Source: BOG-1184 sp049514575
GTDB lineage: Bacteria; Fibrobacterota; Chitinivibrionia; Chitinivibrionales; Chitinispirillaceae
DNA: 64,000 nucleotides
Assembly: GCA_049514575.1 (NCBI GenBank)
Contig: JBEKUX010000003.1
Coordinates: 28,852 to 92,851, forward strand
Reading direction: 5' to 3'
Of the stretch, positions 42,704 through 51,212 are shown one piece after another; position 1 is the first letter of the stretch; each line of letters starts with the position of its first letter. The notes beneath the pieces are model-generated. The model saw only the letters and a program-made list of their open reading frames with translations. It had not been told where the DNA came from and searched no databases. The position numbers were made by a program, and so were the translations under genes.

Positions 42704-44302
42704 ATGTTGATTAAACTATCGTTACGTACTTTTTTTCCCCTGGCGTTTCTCCTCGTTTACTGTGCACCCGAAGTGACGACCAAACCCGCCGTTGAATCGA
42801 TACCCGAACGGCCGGTGAAAATTTTCCGCGGTGACACGCTCGTCTACCAGATCGCCTTTCCCAACGACACGGAGCGCGAGCGCTTTGTCTATTCGTTCAA
42901 CCGGTTTCTCAAGGAGAGTTATTTTCCCTCTGAGCGCTATGATTCAGCCGGAGTATTGACGAGAATCACAATTCTGCCCTCAACGGTATCAGGGGTTGCT
43001 GAAAAAAATCCGGCCATCAGACCTTCTCCGGTTCCCGACACAGCCTCACCTGACGGTGAACCTCTACGGGGCGGGTCGCTCCGGCTGTATTATCCGCGGG
43101 GTTCGATAGATTATCCCCTTGCCGCGCTGGTCGAAGCGTATCCGTTCCACGAAGGAATGAACGGCGATTCATGTTCCGGCTACTTTACTATATCGAATTC
43201 TTCCGCGGCCGCCGTTAACCTGAAACTGGCGCAGAAGACAACGAACGGCGCCGGAAAAACATTCAACGCGCTCGATGTCATCGAGCAGTGGATGCGCCAC
43301 ATCAGGGAGCACCCGGCCGAAGGCCTGGCTCTTTTCCGCTGCTGCGACGGAATAATGGAGTTCCAGCACGGGCAGGAAGCGATCGTCCGTGGTCTTTCGG
43401 CCGCCGACAACGCCACGATACGCATCAAACTCTCCCCGCCGGATCCGCAGGCGCTCGACCGCCTGAGCAGCAGACGGTTGCTGCCGGCCGCCTTTAAACT
43501 CGGCAGCTATGCGGTTGCGACGGTCCGGGAGAACGACTATTCCCTTTCGGCAAACCCTGCCGCCGACGAAAAACCATTTCTTAAGGATTTGATTATCCGC
43601 TGCGGCGGCGACGGAAATCCGCTCCTGTCGTTCTCGCTCGGCCGCTACGACGCGGTCATGCTGTGGAGCGCTCCGGACATCGACTACAGCCGCCGCAACC
43701 TGCTGAAAACCGGCTTGTGCTCGATTGTCGGCCGCGACCGTTACTTCATTGCCTGCAACCTTGAGGATTCCCTCGACCGCAATTTCATCCGGTCTGCGGT
43801 GTCGGGACAGGAGTTGCTGGGCAATTTTATCAAGGCAGAAGGAGCGCCCATTCCGGCCGTTGAAAGCGACAGCACTTCAGTGCCGGAAGGGACGCAGGTT
43901 GCTGCTGTACCAAAGCCGGCATTGAAGGACCCGCTGACCATACTTTTCAGGAAAGACGATGCGGTTTCAACGATTATTGCCGAACGGCTTCTGGCCGCCG
44001 TTACCCATGCGGGTTTTGCTGGCCGGCTTTCAGCGAGTAACGAAAAATTATATGAAACGGCGCTTGCCGGCCGCAGTTACGCATGCGCTGTCGGATGGGT
44101 CCCTGAAACAGTGCTTTCCGATAAAAGCGAAAAACTCCGCCTCGCCACTCTGTTTTTCAACGACTATCCGGACGAAGGGAAACGGATCAGGGAAAACCGG
44201 GAAATCCCGCTGTTTTCGGTTGACTGGTATCTTCTCGCGAAAAGTAAGGTCGGGCTGTATAAGGGAAAATTGAACGGGATGTATGTAAAGCAGGAAAAAT
44301 AA
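42704..44302 (+). CDS. Divergent family-5 solute-binding-like lipoprotein
   Basis: A 532-residue protein. The N-terminus LAFLLVYCAPE looks like a lipobox (Tyr before Cys is uncommon). The middle has the SBP_bac_5 pattern of peptide/nickel-binding proteins (GKTFNALDVIEQWMRHI, GLSAADNATIRIKLSPPDPQALDRL) but with low conservation. The C-terminal lobe includes a Pro/Ser-rich insert (about 385-405). No permease or ATPase for peptide import is adjacent, so it may have been repurposed. It lies 18 bases after the MsbA-like gene and abuts the next gene (TAAATG). Confidence 0.7.
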   Translation: MLIKLSLRTFFPLAFLLVYCAPEVTTKPAVESIPERPVKIFRGDTLVYQIAFPNDTERERFVYSFNRFLKESYFPSERYDSAGVLTRITILPSTVSGVAEKNPAIRPSPVPDTASPDGEPLRGGSLRLYYPRGSIDYPLAALVEAYPFHEGMNGDSCSGYFTISNSSAAAVNLKLAQKTTNGAGKTFNALDVIEQWMRHIREHPAEGLALFRCCDGIMEFQHGQEAIVRGLSAADNATIRIKLSPPDPQALDRLSSRRLLPAAFKLGSYAVATVRENDYSLSANPAADEKPFLKDLIIRCGGDGNPLLSFSLGRYDAVMLWSAPDIDYSRRNLLKTGLCSIVGRDRYFIACNLEDSLDRNFIRSAVSGQELLGNFIKAEGAPIPAVESDSTSVPEGTQVAAVPKPALKDPLTILFRKDDAVSTIIAERLLAAVTHAGFAGRLSASNEKLYETALAGRSYACAVGWVPETVLSDKSEKLRLATLFFNDYPDEGKRIRENREIPLFSVDWYLLAKSKVGLYKGKLNGMYVKQEK

Positions 44303-44782
44303 ATGCGTCAAATAAAAAGCATCTTTGTGCTGGCCCTTGTTTTTATCGCCGCCGGGACCGCGCTCACCCTCGAAAACATCGGGGTCGTCAGGGGCGCAAG
44401 CAAACTCTGGCCCGGGTTTGTGCTGATCCTCGGCGCCGGTTTCCTCATCCTGTTTTTTGACCGGAGGAAAAACGATCTGGCGCTGTTGTTTCTCGGGACC
44501 ATCATTTCGCTCCTTGGAGTATTCTTTTTTTTCCTGAATTATACCGCCTGGTCGAAGATGGCAACGCTGTGGCCGGTTTTCCTCGGCATCGCGGGTGCAG
44601 GTTTCCTGGCAATGTATCTTGTCAGCCGCGCCCGCCTTTTTCTTTTCCTTTTTGTTGCACTGACCATGCTTGCAGGAGTATTTTACCTGGTGTTCGGCAT
44701 CTCGCTCATCCTGTGGCCGCTGTCGCTCGTGGCATTCGGCGCCAGCCTCCTTGTGGTGAACCATTTTTACCTGCGGAAATAA
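44303..44782 (+). CDS. LiaF/DUF5668-like membrane protein
   Basis: A 159-residue protein made almost wholly of hydrophobic helices in paired hairpins (LWPGFVLILGAGFLI, LWPVFLGIAGAGFLA, LWPLSLVAFGASLLV). The 'LWP...L..GAG' pattern repeats three times, as in LiaF-type transmembrane domains linked to envelope stress. The start abuts the preceding stop and has an AGGAAAA site. Its stop overlaps the ATG of the radical SAM gene by one base, so the genes are co-translated. Confidence 0.78.
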   Translation: MRQIKSIFVLALVFIAAGTALTLENIGVVRGASKLWPGFVLILGAGFLILFFDRRKNDLALLFLGTIISLLGVFFFFLNYTAWSKMATLWPVFLGIAGAGFLAMYLVSRARLFLFLFVALTMLAGVFYLVFGISLILWPLSLVAFGASLLVVNHFYLRK

Positions 44783-46245
44783 TGATGGATGTAAAAAAAA
44801 TCATTTTCGTTGAGCCCTCAGGCGCGCCATCGAACGTCTTTGCCAAGTTCATGACCATTCCGCTTCTGGGCCCGATCTACCTTGCCACGATCGCGCGAGC
44901 GGCAGGCCACAAAGCCGTGGTGTTCAACGAGAACATCATGAAACGGCACATCAGGCCCGACGATATGGCGGATGCCGATGTCCTCTGCCTCTCCTGCCTG
45001 ACGTCGACCATCAGCAGGGGGAAAACGATCGCACAGGAGTATCGCGCCGTGAGGAAAGCGCTCGGCCGGTCTTCCCGGGTGATGGTGGGCGGCATCCACG
45101 CCAGCATGATGCCGCATGACGTGGAGAATGATTTTGACCAGGTGATCGTCGGAGAGGCCGAAAACATTTTTGTCGATCTTGTCGAAGGGAAAATCACCGA
45201 CCATCTGGTGTACGGTTCGAAAATAGAGGGTCTCGATTCTCTGCCCATACCGGATTATACAACCGTACTCGGGCAGCGCCGCAGGCCTTCCGTTACACCG
45301 GTTTTGACCTCGCGCGGCTGCCCGTACGACTGCAACTTCTGCTCGGTGACCGAAATGTTCGGCCGCACCTACCGCTTTCAGAGCGCAGAACGAGTGATGG
45401 AAGAGATCATGCAGTATAATAATGGCGGGGCGAAGTGGATCTTTTTCGTGGACGACCATTTTGCCGCAAACCTCGAACGCACGGACAAACTCCTTGATCT
45501 CATGCTTAAAAACCGCTTCCGCGTTCGCTGGAGCGCCCAGGTGCGGACCGAAGTTACCAAGCACCCTGAGTTCGTTGCAAAAATGCGCAGGGCCGGCTGC
45601 AGGATGGTCTATGTCGGATTTGAATCGGTCAATCCCGACACGCTCAAGGATTTTAACAAGCGCCAGACGGTCGACGACATCCGGCGGTCGATCGAGGTGT
45701 TTCACCGGAACAGCATCGACGTGCACGGCATGTTCATGCTCGGCAGCGACTCGGACACCACCGAAGTGTTCAAGACCACGTCGCAGTTCTGCAGCAAAAT
45801 GAGCCTGGATTATGCTCAATACGCAATCCTGACCCCGCTGCCCGGCACCAAAGTCTACGAGCAGTTCGAGCGTGAGGGACGCCTGCTGCACAAAGACTGG
45901 AGCTTGTACGACGGCCTTCACTCGGTCTTTACGCCGCGCAACATGACCGCTGACCAGCTGCAGAAAGGCATGATCGAATGCTTCAGCGAATTCTATACCT
46001 ATCTGAACGCTTTTAACGACGCCCTCACAACGACCGGGCAGACCGTTCTCGCCTCGTTCAGATCACTGTATTCCCACCCGTTCTTCCCGTCGTTCTATCC
46101 GTCGTTCATGAAGCTGGCCGGCCACCAGATCCTGAAACAGTGGATGCACAAGAACCAAGGGTACCTTGCCTACCTTCGCCAGCAGGCGGCCTCGAAGTTC
46201 CGCTGGCCGCAGGCCATGCAGATTCAGCCGGGAAATTCAGAATAG
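44782..46245 (+). CDS. Cobalamin-binding radical SAM enzyme
   Basis: About 487 residues. The N-terminal Rossmann-like B12-binding domain covers about 1-150 (VMVGGIHASMMPHDV, VIVGEAENIF). The radical SAM domain has CPYDCNFC (near 180-187) and a GGxx-like VVYVGFESVNPDTL. The C-terminal ~150 residues are helical (SLYSHPFFPSFYPSFMKLAG). Related enzymes methylate or otherwise modify lipids, hopanoids or cofactors. The operon with MsbA-like and envelope proteins hints at lipid or envelope modification (inference). ATG 44782 is used because it overlaps the previous stop; the frame open to 44569 is not needed. Confidence 0.9.
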   Translation: MMDVKKIIFVEPSGAPSNVFAKFMTIPLLGPIYLATIARAAGHKAVVFNENIMKRHIRPDDMADADVLCLSCLTSTISRGKTIAQEYRAVRKALGRSSRVMVGGIHASMMPHDVENDFDQVIVGEAENIFVDLVEGKITDHLVYGSKIEGLDSLPIPDYTTVLGQRRRPSVTPVLTSRGCPYDCNFCSVTEMFGRTYRFQSAERVMEEIMQYNNGGAKWIFFVDDHFAANLERTDKLLDLMLKNRFRVRWSAQVRTEVTKHPEFVAKMRRAGCRMVYVGFESVNPDTLKDFNKRQTVDDIRRSIEVFHRNSIDVHGMFMLGSDSDTTEVFKTTSQFCSKMSLDYAQYAILTPLPGTKVYEQFEREGRLLHKDWSLYDGLHSVFTPRNMTADQLQKGMIECFSEFYTYLNAFNDALTTTGQTVLASFRSLYSHPFFPSFYPSFMKLAGHQILKQWMHKNQGYLAYLRQQAASKFRWPQAMQIQPGNSE

Positions 46246-46280
46246 TTTTTAAGGCCGGACGGGCGCAGTCATTTCCTCCT

Positions 46281-46297
46281 GTCTGCTTAAGGCAGAC
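46281..46297. repeat. Short palindrome GTCTGC-TTAAG-GCAGAC
   Basis: A perfect 6-bp stem with 5-base loop, no T tail. It may be a dispersed palindromic element or an operator for the following TetR gene. Confidence 0.45.
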
Positions 46298-46323
46298 TAA
46301 AACCCCACAATAAGGAAATAAAT

Positions 46324-46352
46324 TTGATTTTATTTATCGAGGCATATATATT
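46324..46352 (+). promoter_or_regulatory. Promoter of the efflux operon, probably leaderless start
   Basis: TTGATT at 46324-46329, a 17-base spacer, TATATT at 46347-46352. The ATG follows only 8 bases later with no ribosome site, which implies a very short or absent leader. Confidence 0.55.
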
Positions 46353-46360
46353 TTATCCAA

Positions 46361-47032
46361 ATGGTTAAACCACATAATAAAACCATCCGGTCAAAAAACG
46401 GCTCTGCCGAGGAGCGCATCCTGCGCGCGGCGCGGGAGGAGTTCATCGAGCGGGGCCTGCGCGGCGGCCGCATGCAGTCCATCGCAAACCGCGCAAATGC
46501 CAACAAAGCGCTCCTGCATTACTATTTCCGCACCAAGGAACGGCTGTACGAAGCGGTGCTGGAGAACATTCTTGCCACCATCGGGAGCGCCCTGCGCTCG
46601 CAGCTCCCTTTGGACAAAGAGGCCTCCGGCCTGCGGGGGCTTCTGCGGCAGATCATTACGGTCTATATCAACACCTTCCGCGCAAACCCGGATTTTCCCC
46701 GCTTCATTATGCGGGAATTGGCCGACGGCGGCGCGCACCTCCCCACGATAGTCAATCTGTTCATCACCGGTTTCGGCGATATCCCGCAGCGCATCTATAC
46801 GCTCCTGCAGAAAGAATACCTGCAGGGAAAATTACGGAAGGTCGTGCCCATACATATTGCCCTTAATATCGTCGGCATGTGCATCTTTACTTTCATCGCA
46901 CGCCCGATCCTGGCCATCGTTGACGAAAGGACATCGCTTCACCTTGCCTTCGACGACCGGTTCTTCGCCGACCGCATCAACGCCATCGTCACCATGGCAT
47001 GTGACGGCATCTTCAAGGAGCGCCAGACATGA
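46361..47032 (+). CDS. TetR-family transcriptional repressor
   Basis: A 223-residue regulator. The N-terminal TetR helix-turn-helix is clear (ILRAAREEFIERGLRG, MQSIANRANANKALLHYYF, KERLYEAVL; residues 20-65), and the C-terminal helical ligand domain resembles YbiH/CecR-type regulators. It heads an operon with TolC, an HlyD-like adaptor and four ABC genes, so it probably represses this exporter until a substrate binds. Its stop overlaps the TolC start (ATGA). Confidence 0.92.
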   Translation: MVKPHNKTIRSKNGSAEERILRAAREEFIERGLRGGRMQSIANRANANKALLHYYFRTKERLYEAVLENILATIGSALRSQLPLDKEASGLRGLLRQIITVYINTFRANPDFPRFIMRELADGGAHLPTIVNLFITGFGDIPQRIYTLLQKEYLQGKLRKVVPIHIALNIVGMCIFTFIARPILAIVDERTSLHLAFDDRFFADRINAIVTMACDGIFKERQT

Positions 47033-48324
47033 GACCTTTCGTTTTTTTCCTGTTCGTCATCTCGGCCCTGCTGCCGGTACGGGCCGGAACGCTTTCGCTT
47101 GCCGAAGCCCAGGCGCAGCTGTTTAAAAACAACCTCGACGTATTGACGGCCGAGGTGGAGCTTCAGAAGGCAAAGGACGATCTGACCGATGCCCAGTGCG
47201 CCTACTTCCCGTCGCTTGACGCAAGCGGATCGTATTCGTACCAGACCGAAAAAAGCACGCTGTACATTTCGCAAATCATACCCGACAGCACCATCGTCAT
47301 GAAAATGGGACCTAACGACAGGGCCGAATTCGGCCTCGACCTGACCTATCCGTTTTTCACCGGTTTTTCACGGTACTACGGGGTCACGAGCAGAAAAGAA
47401 GCGGTGGCCGGGCAGCAGGCATCGCTTGACGCAGTAAAAAACCGCGCCTCGCTCGGCCTCGGGATTCTCTATTACCAATGGGAGCTTTCGTACCGCGAGG
47501 CGGACCTGCGCACAGCGCTTGTTGAGCAGCTCGAATCCTATGCGAAGCAGGTCGCCGCTCAGCGGGCGGCTGGCGCAGCGCTCCAGTCGAAACTGCTCGA
47601 GGCGCGGGCACGGCTCCAGCTCGCCAAGGTCGACCTGACGTCGGTCGAAGACGAGACCGACTCCCTGCGCCGCGAACTCATGTCGTCCATACTCTCAAAA
47701 GACCGGACCATAACGCCGGACACGGCAGCCGGCACGGCGCTTGACACACAGCCGGTCCCAAGATCGGTCAAAATGGAGCGTCCGGAGCTTATCGCGCTCG
47801 ACCATGCCGGCGCGCAGATCGAGGAACTGCGCAAGGTACTTCGCTACCGTCACTTCCCCACCCTTTCCGGTCTGGCGGGCCTTCGTTACGGCCGCCCGGG
47901 TCTCAACATGGGCATTAATAAATATATGGGATACGGCCTGCTCGGCCTGCAGCTCAAGTGGAACCTTTTCGACGGATTCCAGACACAGACGCAGGACGCG
48001 CTGCTGCGGCGCCGGATCGATCTTGTCGACATCGAACGGACCCGGCAGATTGAGGCCATCGACCGGTCATTCGACCAGGCAAAACGACAGGTGAACAGCG
48101 CCGCGGAACGGCTTTCGGCATGCGAGGCGTCGCGCGCCGCGGCCCGCGCCCTTGCCGAGGACCTTAAAAATTCGCTCGCGGCAGGCACCGCGACCACGAC
48201 CGATTATCTGAATGCACTTGTCAATCAGGCGCAGGCGGAACTCCTCGTGGTGCAGGCGAAAACGGCGGAAAAGATAGCGCTCCTGCAGCTGCGGTTCGCT
48301 GCGGGGAAGACTTTAAAATATTAA
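47029..48324 (+). CDS. TolC-family outer-membrane efflux protein
   Basis: A 431-residue protein with signal peptide (cleavage near PVRAGT) and the duplicated OEP helical pattern (LSLAEAQAQLFKNNLDVLTAEVEL; AAGAALQSKLLEARARLQLAKVDL; ATTTDYLNALVNQAQAELLVVQAK). It forms the trimeric channel across periplasm and outer membrane. An AAGGAG site lies 9 bases before the ATG. Length is normal. Confidence 0.93.
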   Translation: MRPFVFFLFVISALLPVRAGTLSLAEAQAQLFKNNLDVLTAEVELQKAKDDLTDAQCAYFPSLDASGSYSYQTEKSTLYISQIIPDSTIVMKMGPNDRAEFGLDLTYPFFTGFSRYYGVTSRKEAVAGQQASLDAVKNRASLGLGILYYQWELSYREADLRTALVEQLESYAKQVAAQRAAGAALQSKLLEARARLQLAKVDLTSVEDETDSLRRELMSSILSKDRTITPDTAAGTALDTQPVPRSVKMERPELIALDHAGAQIEELRKVLRYRHFPTLSGLAGLRYGRPGLNMGINKYMGYGLLGLQLKWNLFDGFQTQTQDALLRRRIDLVDIERTRQIEAIDRSFDQAKRQVNSAAERLSACEASRAAARALAEDLKNSLAAGTATTTDYLNALVNQAQAELLVVQAKTAEKIALLQLRFAAGKTLKY

Positions 48325-48391
48325 GTGAGGCAATCTTCGACGACTCCTGACAGAAAACTTTCATTATCAAAGCATAGAAAGAGGTTCCGGA

Positions 48392-49309
48392 ATGAATAAA
48401 TCGAACATACTTAATAAAAGTTTTATTGTATTTGTCATGCTATTATTGACAATGCTCTACTGCGACCAGCAATTCAATAAAGACTTCCTCGGCTCCGCCG
48501 TGGTGGAAAGCCGCACCTATCAGGTAGCGACAACGGCGGGAGGGTCAATCGTCGCCATGAACAGCGACGAAGGACAAAGGGTGGAAAAAAACGAACTTCT
48601 TGCCGTGATCGATACGGTCCCGCTGACGCTCCAGAAGCAGGAGGTCATCGCCGGCATGAGCGAGATCGCCGCTTCCATCTCCTCGCAGGAGGCGCAGAAC
48701 AAATCGCTTGCCACCGACGTTTCGGGCGCGGAGCGCGAGTTCGGGCGGGCCGACCAGCTCGCAAAGCAGGGGTCGGCCACCGAACAGCTTCGCGACAACC
48801 TCGGCACCCAGCTGCAGTCGACCCAGCTCAAGCTCATGGCGTCGCGGCACATGATATCGTCGCTGGAGGCAAAAGACCGGGGGCTCCTCATGAAACAGAA
48901 AGAAATCGACGACCAGATCCAACGCTGTTTTGTTAAGGCGCCGGCAAACGGGATTGTACTCACCCGCTACCGGAACCCGGGTGAAGTCGCGGGGCCGGGA
49001 AATCCGCTGTTCGAAATCGGCGCGTTCGATACGCTGTATGCGGATTTTTTCGTGCCGCAGACCGTACTCGCAACGCTGAAATACGGGCAGAACGTCCGCG
49101 TCAGGGTTGACTATGAAGAACCGGGCACAAAAGGCAGGGAGAAATTCCTCCCGGCAACCATCACCTGGATCGGCAGCGAGGCGGAATTCTCGCCCAAGAA
49201 CATACAGACGAGGCAGAGCAGGAACGAACTCGTGTTCCGCATCAGGGCAACGATCCCGAACCCGGGCATCATGCTCAAACGGGGACTTCCGGTTGAAGTG
49301 TGGCGGTGA
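48392..49309 (+). CDS. Periplasmic adaptor (HlyD/YbhG-like membrane-fusion protein)
   Basis: A 305-residue protein. The N-terminal hydrophobic segment ends in TMLYCDQQ, a possible lipobox. The split biotinyl-lipoyl domain is visible (GGSIVAMNSDEGQRVEKNELLAVID and later VKAPANGIVLTRYRNPGEVAGPGNPLFEIG) with a coiled-coil hairpin between (about 85-175). It joins the ABC permeases to TolC. An AGAGG site precedes the ATG. There are 67 bases after TolC. Confidence 0.9.
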   Translation: MNKSNILNKSFIVFVMLLLTMLYCDQQFNKDFLGSAVVESRTYQVATTAGGSIVAMNSDEGQRVEKNELLAVIDTVPLTLQKQEVIAGMSEIAASISSQEAQNKSLATDVSGAEREFGRADQLAKQGSATEQLRDNLGTQLQSTQLKLMASRHMISSLEAKDRGLLMKQKEIDDQIQRCFVKAPANGIVLTRYRNPGEVAGPGNPLFEIGAFDTLYADFFVPQTVLATLKYGQNVRVRVDYEEPGTKGREKFLPATITWIGSEAEFSPKNIQTRQSRNELVFRIRATIPNPGIMLKRGLPVEVWR

Positions 49310-49370
49310 ATACAGAGAAATATTTATGTAGATATTAATCGGTTGGTAAATAAGTGACATTCATTGAATC

Positions 49371-49440
49371 TGTCATTCCCGCGAAAGCGGGAATCCATCG
49401 TGCAGATAAAAAATGGACTCCCACTTTCGTGGGAGTGACA
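49371..49440. repeat. Double-hairpin palindromic element
   Basis: First hairpin ATTCCCGC-GAAA-GCGGGAAT (49375-49394), second ACTCCCAC-TTTC-GTGGGAGT (49417-49436). The two 28-base halves are also reverse complements of each other except for paired changes. It resembles the widespread 'TCATTCCCGCGAAAGCGGGA' element of many bacterial genomes (recalled). Confidence 0.85.
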
Positions 49441-49521
49441 CGGGTCATTTGTTTGTGCTCTGATTAATAAAAAATGTTCGCATTGTAAGACGGTGGTCCT
49501 TATTCTGAACTTCGTTGCAAC

Positions 49522-50460
49522 ATGACTACGACCGCGATTGAAACAAAAAACCTATCTAAAAAGTTCGGCACAATAGCCGCGCTGAGCAATGTTTCCTTTG
49601 TTGTTCCGGAAGGGTCCATGGTCGGCCTTATCGGCGCGGACGGCGCGGGCAAAACCACGCTCCTGCGGATCCTTGTCACCCTGATCGGAGCGGACAAAGG
49701 GAGCGTCAGCGTGCTGGGGAACGACGCGGCCGCAGGGCTTTCCGCGATCCGTAAAGCCATCGGCTACATGCCGCAGCGGTTCTCCCTCTACCAGGACCTT
49801 TCGGTCAGGGAAAACCTGTTTTTTTTCGCCGATATATTCGGCGTGAGCCCTGCGGACAGGGACGCACGCATGAAGAATCTCCTGTCATTTTCCCGGCTCA
49901 CGGAATTCCAGGGACGAAGGGCCGCGGACCTCTCGGGCGGCATGAAACAGAAACTCGCGCTCTCGTGCGCCCTCATCCACACGCCCAGACTGCTCATCCT
50001 TGACGAGCCGACCACCGGGGTCGACCCGGTATCGCGCAGGGAGTTCTGGGACATTCTTTTCGACCTGAAGCGCCAGGGCATCACCATACTTGTTTCCACG
50101 CCCTACATGGACGAAGCCATGGTCTGCGACCGGCTGATATTACTTCACAAGGGAGCAGTGCTCCGAGAAGGTGCGCCCGGCGCGCTTCTCGCGTCCTATC
50201 CGCTTGCGCTGTACAGAATTACCGGCTCAAGCGGCAGCGTCATTGTGACCGAAAACGCGCCCATGCCGCCCGGAACCCTGCTCCTCTATCCCGTTGCCGG
50301 CGGTCTCCATGCGGCAGGATTAAAAAACGCCGCTGCGCCGGAAGAGATTTTATCGCACGTGAAAAAATTCGCGCCTGCCGCTGATGCGATCGCAGCGGCT
50401 GAGCCGACCATCGAAGACCTGTTCTTTTACCTGCTCTCGGGAAAAGGGGCCGCCGCGTGA
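49522..50460 (+). CDS. ABC-2 exporter ATPase, first (YbhF N-half-like)
   Basis: A 312-residue ATPase. Walker A GADGAGKT (near 39), Q-loop (YMPQRFSLYQDLSV), signature LSGGMKQK (near 139), Walker B LLILDEPTTGVDP. The C-terminal extension (about 225-312) ends in PTIEDLFFYLL. The second ATPase follows with a GTGA overlap. In E. coli YbhF the two ATPases are one fused protein; here they are split. No ribosome site is seen before this ATG. Confidence 0.92.
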   Translation: MTTTAIETKNLSKKFGTIAALSNVSFVVPEGSMVGLIGADGAGKTTLLRILVTLIGADKGSVSVLGNDAAAGLSAIRKAIGYMPQRFSLYQDLSVRENLFFFADIFGVSPADRDARMKNLLSFSRLTEFQGRRAADLSGGMKQKLALSCALIHTPRLLILDEPTTGVDPVSRREFWDILFDLKRQGITILVSTPYMDEAMVCDRLILLHKGAVLREGAPGALLASYPLALYRITGSSGSVIVTENAPMPPGTLLLYPVAGGLHAAGLKNAAAPEEILSHVKKFAPAADAIAAAEPTIEDLFFYLLSGKGAAA

Positions 50461-51212
50461 ACGTCACTGAGCAACAGAGCAGCCCCACCATCGAAGCGCT
50501 TGACCTGACCAGGCGTTTCGGCGCCTTCACCGCGGTCGACCGCATCAGCTTTTCGGTGAAGAAAGGCGAGATCTTCGGATTTCTTGGGGCGAACGGCGCG
50601 GGCAAGACCACCGCGATCAGGATGCTGTGCGGACTGCTTGAACCCACGTCCGGGAGCGGGCACGTCGCGGGCTACGACATCATGCGCGAGACATCGCGCA
50701 TCCGCTCGCGCATCGGTTACATGTCGCAGAAATTCAGCCTCTACTCCGACCTTACGGTCAGCGACAACCTGTACCTCTTCGGGTCGATCTACGGCCTTTC
50801 GGGCGGCGCGCTCCGGGCGCGGACAGAAGAGATGGCGACATTTCTTGACATGAAAGAACTGCTGCCGCGTATCACCGGCGCGCTTCCGTGGGGCTGGCAG
50901 CAGCGGCTTTCTCTGGCCTGCGCCAACCTGCACCGGCCCGAGGTCCTGTTTCTCGACGAACCGACAGGGTCCGTGGACCCGGTCAGCCGGCGCACCTTCT
51001 GGGATTATATTTACACCCTGTCGCAGCAGGGCACCACGGTTTTCGTCACCACGCACCACATGGATGAGGCAGAGTACTGCAACCGCATTTCAATCATGGT
51101 TGCCGGCCGCATCGCGGCCATTGATTCGCCGGTCAACTTGAAAAAACAGCAGAACGCGCAGTCGCTCCAGGAAGCGTTTATCCGCATCGTTACCGGAAAG
51201 GCGGTGCCATGA
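50457..51212 (+). CDS. ABC-2 exporter ATPase, second (YbhF C-half-like), degenerate signature
   Basis: A 251-residue ATPase starting at GTG 50457, overlapping the previous stop. Walker A GANGAGKT (near 45) and Walker B VLFLDEPTGSVDP are intact, and the H-loop reads TTHHMDEAEYC. The signature is LPWGWQQR rather than LSGGQ, as in the second half of YbhF-type proteins, so one of the two nucleotide sites is probably weaker. Its stop overlaps the first permease (ATGA). Confidence 0.92.
   Translation: MNVTEQQSSPTIEALDLTRRFGAFTAVDRISFSVKKGEIFGFLGANGAGKTTAIRMLCGLLEPTSGSGHVAGYDIMRETSRIRSRIGYMSQKFSLYSDLTVSDNLYLFGSIYGLSGGALRARTEEMATFLDMKELLPRITGALPWGWQQRLSLACANLHRPEVLFLDEPTGSVDPVSRRTFWDYIYTLSQQGTTVFVTTHHMDEAEYCNRISIMVAGRIAAIDSPVNLKKQQNAQSLQEAFIRIVTGKAVP

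Noticed and set aside
44569..44781. N-terminal extension of the radical SAM gene
   Set aside because: It lies wholly inside the LiaF-like gene in another frame; the start at 44782 overlaps the stop of that gene and begins at the conserved domain.
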